DNA of 64,000 nt from Dechloromonas sp. HYN0024 (GTDB lineage Bacteria; Pseudomonadota; Gammaproteobacteria; Burkholderiales; Rhodocyclaceae), in the NCBI RefSeq assembly GCF_003441615.1, contig NZ_CP031842.1, forward strand, positions 506,001 to 570,000, given 5' to 3'. Shown here one piece after another: positions 58,583-64,000 of the stretch; within the stretch, counting starts at the first letter, position 1, and each line of letters starts with the position of its first letter. The notes beneath the pieces were generated by a model. The model was not told the origin of the DNA. It made no database searches and worked only from the letters and a program-made list of their open reading frames with translations. The position numbers and the translations under genes were made by a program.

Positions 58583-58612
58583 TTGACACCTCCTGCAGGA
58601 GTCGACTAGAAT
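58583..58612 (+). promoter_or_regulatory. rplM-rpsI promoter with palindromic spacer
   Basis: TTGACA (58583-58588), 18-bp spacer, TAGAAT (58607-58612). The spacer contains the perfect palindrome CTCCTGCAGGAG (58590-58601). Predicted start near 58619, leader about 44 nt. Confidence 0.8.
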
Positions 58613-58662
58613 CCGCGCCTTTCTCCAATCCGCGCCCAAATTTTTCAGGACGGCACACTTAT

Positions 58663-59091
58663 ATGAAAACGTTTTCCGCCAAGCCACATGAGGTGAAGCG
58701 CGAGTGGTTTGTGGTAGACGCCACAGACAAGGTGCTCGGCCGCCTCGCCACCGAAATTGCTCGCCGCCTTCGTGGCAAGCACAAGGCTATCTATACGCCC
58801 CACGTTGATACCGGCGATTTCATCGTCGTCACCAATGTCGAAAAGCTTACCGTCACCGGTAACAAGGCTGAAGATAAGAAGTACTACCGCCACTCCGGTT
58901 ATCCGGGCGGTATCTACGAAACCAACTTCAAGAAAATGCAGCAGCGTTTCCCGGGCCGCGCCCTCGAAACCGCCGTCAAGGGCATGCTGCCGAAGGGTCC
59001 GCTGGGTTACGCAATGCTGAAGAAGCTTAAGTGCTACGCAGGCGAACAGCATCCTCACACTGCCCAGCAGCCCAAGGCTCTGGAAATCTAA
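58663..59091 (+). CDS. rplM: 50S ribosomal protein L13
   Basis: Early-assembly 50S protein, 142 aa, the same length as in E. coli, with [38 protein letters not shown] and [20 protein letters not shown]. The frame is open upstream but the ATG at 58663 follows a CAGGA site. Classic pair with rpsI, 9 bp downstream. Confidence 0.98.
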   Translation: MKTFSAKPHEVKREWFVVDATDKVLGRLATEIARRLRGKHKAIYTPHVDTGDFIVVTNVEKLTVTGNKAEDKKYYRHSGYPGGIYETNFKKMQQRFPGRALETAVKGMLPKGPLGYAMLKKLKCYAGEQHPHTAQQPKALEI

Positions 59092-59100
59092 GGGGTTATC

Positions 59101-59493
59101 ATGGCTGAAGCTTATTTTTACGGTACCGGTCGTCGCAAGAGCGCCGTTGCCCGTGTCTTCATGAAGCGTGGCTCTGGTGCCATCGTGGTCAACGGCAAGC
59201 CGGTTGATCAATTCTTCTCCCGCGAAACCGGCCGCATGATCGTGCGTCAGCCGTTGGCTCTGGTTGAGCAGCTGAGCGGTTTTGATATCAAGGTGAATGT
59301 TATCGGCGGTGGTGAGTCTGGCCAGGCTGGTGCGGTTCGCCACGGTATTACCCGCGCATTGATCGAATACGATGCAGCATTGAAGCCTGCACTTTCCAAG
59401 GCTGGCTTCGTGACTCGCGATGCCCGTGAAGTTGAGCGTAAGAAAGTCGGCTTCCACAAGGCCCGTCGCCGCAAGCAGTTCTCGAAGCGTTAA
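59101..59493 (+). CDS. rpsI: 30S ribosomal protein S9
   Basis: A 130-aa protein with [14 protein letters not shown] at the start, [15 protein letters not shown] in the core and the basic C-terminal [17 protein letters not shown] that reaches the P site. Second gene of the rplM-rpsI operon and followed by a strong terminator. Confidence 0.98.
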   Translation: MAEAYFYGTGRRKSAVARVFMKRGSGAIVVNGKPVDQFFSRETGRMIVRQPLALVEQLSGFDIKVNVIGGGESGQAGAVRHGITRALIEYDAALKPALSKAGFVTRDAREVERKKVGFHKARRRKQFSKR

Positions 59494-59508
59494 TTCGCTT
59501 TGCGCAGG

Positions 59509-59540
59509 AAAAGCCGCCTTTGGGCGGCTTTTTTGTTTTT
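59509..59540 (+). terminator. Terminator of rplM-rpsI
   Basis: Stem AAGCCGCC/GGCGGCTT with a TTTG loop, followed by TTTTGTTTTT. It lies 17 bp after the rpsI stop. Confidence 0.92.
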
Positions 59541-59638
59541 GGGGTGGGGGGTATCATGCGTCCTCGCTTGGAGGGTCTGGCCATGTTCAAGTTTTTCTGT
59601 ATCGAAGCAACGGGATGTCCTGAATCTCCCCGTGAAGG

Positions 59639-60385
59639 GTGCCTGGATTGATACCTGTGCCAGCGGTGACACTGAAACTGAGGCGGTTTCGGCGCCGATT
59701 CGGGATAGCGGCGCCGAAGGTAGTTGTACGAAGTCATCTCCCGGTGCTGTGGATCGTTCTGCCGGCGGTGTTGTTGGCGCTATTGCTGGGGGCAATCGGG
59801 TGGTTGCTCGCTCAGCGCAGTGAGGCGGGGGCGTTGGGCCGGGAAATGGAGGCGCTCCAGCATCAGCTACAGATTCAGCGTGAAGAGTTGAACATCCTGC
59901 GGTCTACCGCCGGGACGGGTAAGAATGCGGCGAATATCGAGCGGGCAACCCAGTTGCAGTTGCTTGGAAAAATTCAGAGCCTTGAGGCACAAAATGCTGC
60001 GCTCAAGGAAGACATTCTGTTGTTTGAGCGTTTGATTCCGGTGGCGGGCGAAGCGGCGTCCGTCCGGGTCGAATCTTTTCGCGTGGCTCAGGAGGCGCAC
60101 GGTCGATTTCACTATCGGCTACTTCTTGCATTTCAGCCCGACAAGCAAAATACGGAATTTCGCGGGCGTCTGCAGCTGGTTATCAACTATGTCCTGGCCG
60201 GTAGCAAGATACAGTTGGTTTTGCCGGACAAGCCAGAGGGGCTTCCCCAGTATCAGCTCGAAATAAAGCACTTTCTACGTCGCGAAGGGGTGTTTGATTT
60301 GCCAGGCGGGGCGGTGTTGCAGGACATCGAGGCGCGAGTTCTGCAGGGTGATACACTAAAGTCCAAACGGATAGCGCAACGCTAG
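59639..60385 (+). CDS. Coiled-coil membrane protein (DUF6776-like)
   Basis: A 248-aa protein with one membrane span (about 33-59), a coiled coil (about 60-130, EMEALQHQLQIQREELNIL) and a beta-rich periplasmic C-terminus. No ATG exists near the start: GTG at 59639 or GTG at 59657 are the options, neither with a good ribosome site, so the N-terminus is uncertain. It is followed 11 bp later by a bactofilin. Function unknown; I link it to DUF6776 from memory of this gene order. Confidence 0.82.
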   Translation: MPGLIPVPAVTLKLRRFRRRFGIAAPKVVVRSHLPVLWIVLPAVLLALLLGAIGWLLAQRSEAGALGREMEALQHQLQIQREELNILRSTAGTGKNAANIERATQLQLLGKIQSLEAQNAALKEDILLFERLIPVAGEAASVRVESFRVAQEAHGRFHYRLLLAFQPDKQNTEFRGRLQLVINYVLAGSKIQLVLPDKPEGLPQYQLEIKHFLRREGVFDLPGGAVLQDIEARVLQGDTLKSKRIAQR

Positions 60386-60396
60386 GAGTACACCAG

Positions 60397-60798
60397 ATGT
60401 TCGGAAAAAAAGACGAGAGCAAGCCTTTGGGCCGGATAGATAGTTTGATTGGCGCGGGTACTCGCGTCGAGGGTAGTGTTTATTTCACGGGCGGCTTGCG
60501 CATTGATGGCGAGGTCAAAGGCAGTATTGTGGCAGTTGAAGGTGCATCTTCGTCAATGCTCGTCCTCAGCGAGCATGCGCGCGTTGAGGGGGCTATTAAC
60601 GTGGCGCACATGGTCACCAATGGAACGGTGGTCGGTCCGGTGTCTGTTGCCCAATCAATCGAGATGCAGTCCAAGGCGCGTATCACGGGTGATGTCGAGT
60701 ACGCCGTGATTGAAATGCACCAGGGGGCGGTCATCGAAGGGCGTCTTTTGCACGCGGCGGGTAAACCGGTGGAACTTAAATTGGCGACTTCTGCCTAA
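60397..60798 (+). CDS. Bactofilin
   Basis: Polymer-forming cytoskeletal protein of 133 aa. The central domain (about 20-115) is a right-handed beta-helix with regular hydrophobic repeats ([47 protein letters not shown]). The charged N-terminal tail may tether it to membranes or to the coiled-coil membrane protein encoded just upstream. GGAG precedes the ATG. Confidence 0.93.
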   Translation: MFGKKDESKPLGRIDSLIGAGTRVEGSVYFTGGLRIDGEVKGSIVAVEGASSSMLVLSEHARVEGAINVAHMVTNGTVVGPVSVAQSIEMQSKARITGDVEYAVIEMHQGAVIEGRLLHAAGKPVELKLATSA

Positions 60799-60803
60799 CA
60801 GCA

Positions 60804-60832
60804 TTGACCGTGATATCGCCGGCTCGCATAAT
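60804..60832 (+). promoter_or_regulatory. Promoter of erpA
   Basis: TTGACC (60804-60809), 17-bp spacer, CATAAT (60827-60832), directly after the bactofilin stop. Predicted leader about 25 nt with a TGGAG site. Confidence 0.65.
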
Positions 60833-60863
60833 CACGCACGAAATTTTATCTGGAGTTCTCCTC

Positions 60864-61214
60864 ATGAATGCAGTTACCGAAATCACTACGCCGTTTGTGT
60901 TTACCGACAGTGCCGCTGGCAAGGTCAAGGAATTGATCGAAGAAGAAGGTAATCCGGATCTCAAGTTGCGGGTGTTTGTTACTGGTGGTGGCTGTTCTGG
61001 CTTTCAGTATGGCTTCACGTTTGACGAAGAGGTCAATGAAGACGACACGACCATGGAAAAGAATGGCGTTACCCTTTTGATCGACCCGATGAGCTATCAG
61101 TATCTCGTTGGCGCCGAAATTGATTACAGCGAAGGTCTGGAAGGGTCGCAGTTTGTAATCCGTAATCCGAATGCAACATCTACCTGCGGTTGCGGATCCT
61201 CGTTTTCCGCCTGA
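60864..61214 (+). CDS. erpA: Iron-sulfur cluster insertion protein ErpA
   Basis: A-type carrier that delivers Fe-S clusters to targets such as isoprenoid enzymes. The 116-aa protein has the three cluster cysteines C44 ([11 protein letters not shown]), C108 and C110 (TCGCGSSF). A longer start in frame overlaps the promoter and is rejected. It works in the same pathway as the Mrp/ApbC carrier at 3018. Confidence 0.97.
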   Translation: MNAVTEITTPFVFTDSAAGKVKELIEEEGNPDLKLRVFVTGGGCSGFQYGFTFDEEVNEDDTTMEKNGVTLLIDPMSYQYLVGAEIDYSEGLEGSQFVIRNPNATSTCGCGSSFSA

Positions 61215-61229
61215 CTGTTTGTGGTTCCC

Positions 61230-61257
61230 AAAAAAGCGGCGAAAGCCGCTTTTTTTA
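61230..61257 (+). terminator. Terminator of erpA
   Basis: Stem AAAAAGCGGC/GCCGCTTTTT with a GAAA tetraloop and a T-run. Starts 16 bp after the stop codon. Confidence 0.92.
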
Positions 61258-61415
61258 CGTCCGCAAAAATTTTCGTGTGTATTTGGTTGGTCAGCCAGGC
61301 TGCTTCAAGCGTCCGGAGAGTTCAGATATGTCGAATTTCCAGAAGTTCTCTATGAAGTAATGGTCTGATTTGTAGGGGTTCCTTGAGAGAGGATGGTGTT
61401 ATTTTCAAATTAGTG
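61258..61415. other. Non-coding gap between erpA and the rrn promoter
   Basis: I see no gene. The right end (about 61395-61415) is AT-rich and may be an UP element for the rRNA promoter. With the rRNA leader it makes a 540-bp gene-free stretch. Confidence 0.6.
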
Positions 61416-61443
61416 TTGACGGTGTGTTTTTAATCGGTAGAAT
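61416..61443 (+). promoter_or_regulatory. rRNA operon promoter
   Basis: TTGACG (61416-61421), 16-bp spacer, TAGAAT (61438-61443), followed by a GC-rich discriminator (GCGCACC), the hallmark of stringently controlled rRNA promoters. An AT-rich tract lies upstream. Predicted start near 61450, leader about 305 nt. Confidence 0.8.
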
Positions 61444-61600
61444 GCGCACCTCTCCTGCGGTGCCGGGCGTTTTCGGCGGTTGTAGGGGAGTCAGGCGGTG
61501 CAAGAAATTTTGCAGAATAGCTTGACGGGGAGTTGGGATTGGTTCATAATCTTGCCTCTCTGCTGCAGACGAAGCGAAAGCGACGGCGCGGTGAAGTGAA

Positions 61601-61612
61601 TGATCTTTAACA
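61601..61612 (+). promoter_or_regulatory. boxA antitermination site in the rRNA leader
   Basis: TGATCTTTAACA, close to the boxA consensus TGCTCTTTAACA bound by NusB/NusE. It lies about 150 nt before 16S. Confidence 0.75.
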
Positions 61613-61619
61613 ATTTGGA

Positions 61620-61640
61620 CAACCGATAGGTGTGGGTGCC
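61620..61640 (+). other. 5' arm of the 16S precursor processing stem
   Basis: Pairs with 63307-63328 over 21 bp with a single bulged A at 63317 (left arm CAACCGATAGGTGTGGGTGCC split as CAACCGATAGG and TGTGGGTGCC). This is the expected RNase III stalk around 16S. Confidence 0.85.
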
Positions 61641-61754
61641 TTGATGCGTAAGCGACGCAAGTCGCAAAAAGTATTATGGCAATCACACGGATAGAGAAAT
61701 CTATTGAAGTAATGAGAATTACTGTCAGTGAATTGTGAGTTGTTTTGTTGGATT

Positions 61755-63293
<1,539 letters not shown>

Positions 63294-63306
63294 GAGAAGC
63301 ATCTGT

Positions 63307-63328
63307 GGCACCCACAACCTATCGGTTG
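63307..63328 (+). other. 3' arm of the 16S precursor processing stem
   Basis: Partner of 61620-61640, starting 17 nt after the 16S 3' end; the A at 63317 is bulged. The helix encloses the whole 16S sequence. Confidence 0.85.
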
Positions 63329-63350
63329 TTCATGAGTAGCAAACAGACGA

Positions 63351-63427
63351 GGGTCTGTAGCTCAGTCGGTTAGAGCACCGTCTTGATAAGGCGGGGGTCG
63401 TTGGTTCGATTCCAACCAGACCCACCA
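63351..63427 (+). tRNA. tRNA-Ile (GAT)
   Basis: 77 nt with encoded CCA. Acceptor GGGTCTG/CAGACCC, anticodon GAT at 63385-63387, T-loop GGTTCGATTCC. Standard first tRNA of the 16S-23S spacer. Confidence 0.98.
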
Positions 63428-63439
63428 ACGTCAAATCAA

Positions 63440-63515
63440 GGGGGATTAGCTCAGCTGGGAGAGCACCTGCTTTGCAAGCAGGGGGTCAACGGTTCGATCC
63501 CGTTATCCTCCACCA
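63440..63515 (+). tRNA. tRNA-Ala (TGC)
   Basis: 76 nt with encoded CCA. Acceptor GGGGGAT pairs with ATCCTCC including one G-U pair; anticodon TGC at 63473-63475. Starts 12 nt after tRNA-Ile. Confidence 0.98.
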
Positions 63516-63571
63516 AAACCCAAAGATAAGCAGTGGTGTTTATCTTTGGCTTTTGAGCAATCAATTGCTAC

Positions 63572-63582
63572 GTTCTTTAACA
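63572..63582 (+). promoter_or_regulatory. Second boxA in the 16S-23S spacer
   Basis: GTTCTTTAACA matches boxA and lies 137 nt before 23S, as usual for rRNA operons. A CTCTC/GAGAG hairpin with GCAA loop follows at 63693-63706. Confidence 0.75.
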
Positions 63583-63719
63583 AAATGGAAGAAGGTTGTG
63601 TTGCGGCGCTGATGAGGCGTTGGCAACACGTTGTGATTGCATCTGTAATGTCTTCGGACGATACAGCACAAATATGAGTTGCCTGTAGCCTGCTCTCGCA
63701 AGAGAGTACAAGGTTATAG

Positions 63720-64000
<281 letters not shown>

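Overview
The window is a stretch of core chromosome from a GC-rich betaproteobacterium. The 16S rRNA sequence, the gene order (pilBCD, rplM-rpsI to bactofilin-erpA, secB-gpsA) and the protein sequences all fit Rhodocyclales, most likely a Dechloromonas/Azonexus relative; this placement is from recognition, not from a search. I see no insertion sequence, prophage, integron or CRISPR array. Almost all genes are housekeeping genes in tight operons, many with 1-4 bp start/stop overlaps.

Layout. 1-9.9 kb: metG (cut by the window edge), an orphan OmpR-type response regulator, apbC, dcd, a large PLP decarboxylase, and a thyA-pgi-folA operon on the minus strand. 10-20 kb: an unrecognised 516-aa protein, mog-yjgA divergent from pmbA, and a TRAP transporter whose binding-protein gene (dctP) is separated from dctQM by dps and a divergent fpr/LysR pair. 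20-32 kb: phosphatase-glyA-nrdR-ribD; the minus-strand operon envC-ctpA-unknown-moeB; an ArsR regulator leading rhodanese-grxC-secB-SH3-gpsA; trmL and comF. 32-46 kb: bioBC, msrPQ, a CBS/HDOD pair, cytochrome c4, engB, hemB, slmA, a HAD phosphatase, argB, and the operon fmdB-DUF502-aspS-RNase-barstar-nudB. 46-58 kb: pilBCD, a CorC-type protein, ypjD, ffh, a lytic transglycosylase, proS, rppH, coq7 and an OsmC protein. 58-64 kb: a 0.5-kb intergenic region, rplM-rpsI, a coiled-coil membrane protein with a bactofilin, erpA, then an rRNA operon (16S, tRNA-Ile, tRNA-Ala, start of 23S).

Ways the genes work together: ArsR, rhodanese and glutaredoxin look like a reactive-sulfur module in front of secB/gpsA; fpr and its divergent LysR regulator resemble the Pseudomonas fpr/finR oxidative-stress pair; msrP/msrQ repair periplasmic methionine; thyA, folA and dcd serve thymidylate supply; envC, ctpA and the transglycosylase act on the cell wall.

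The most interesting candidate is a small-RNA gene near 58.44-58.56 kb. It has a promoter-like pair, three stem-loops, two CTCCTCC anti-Shine-Dalgarno motifs and a strong intrinsic terminator, and it sits beside an AT-rich island. Second are the ArsR protein with cysteines placed like those of persulfide sensors, and a barnase/barstar-like pair inside the aspS-nudB operon.
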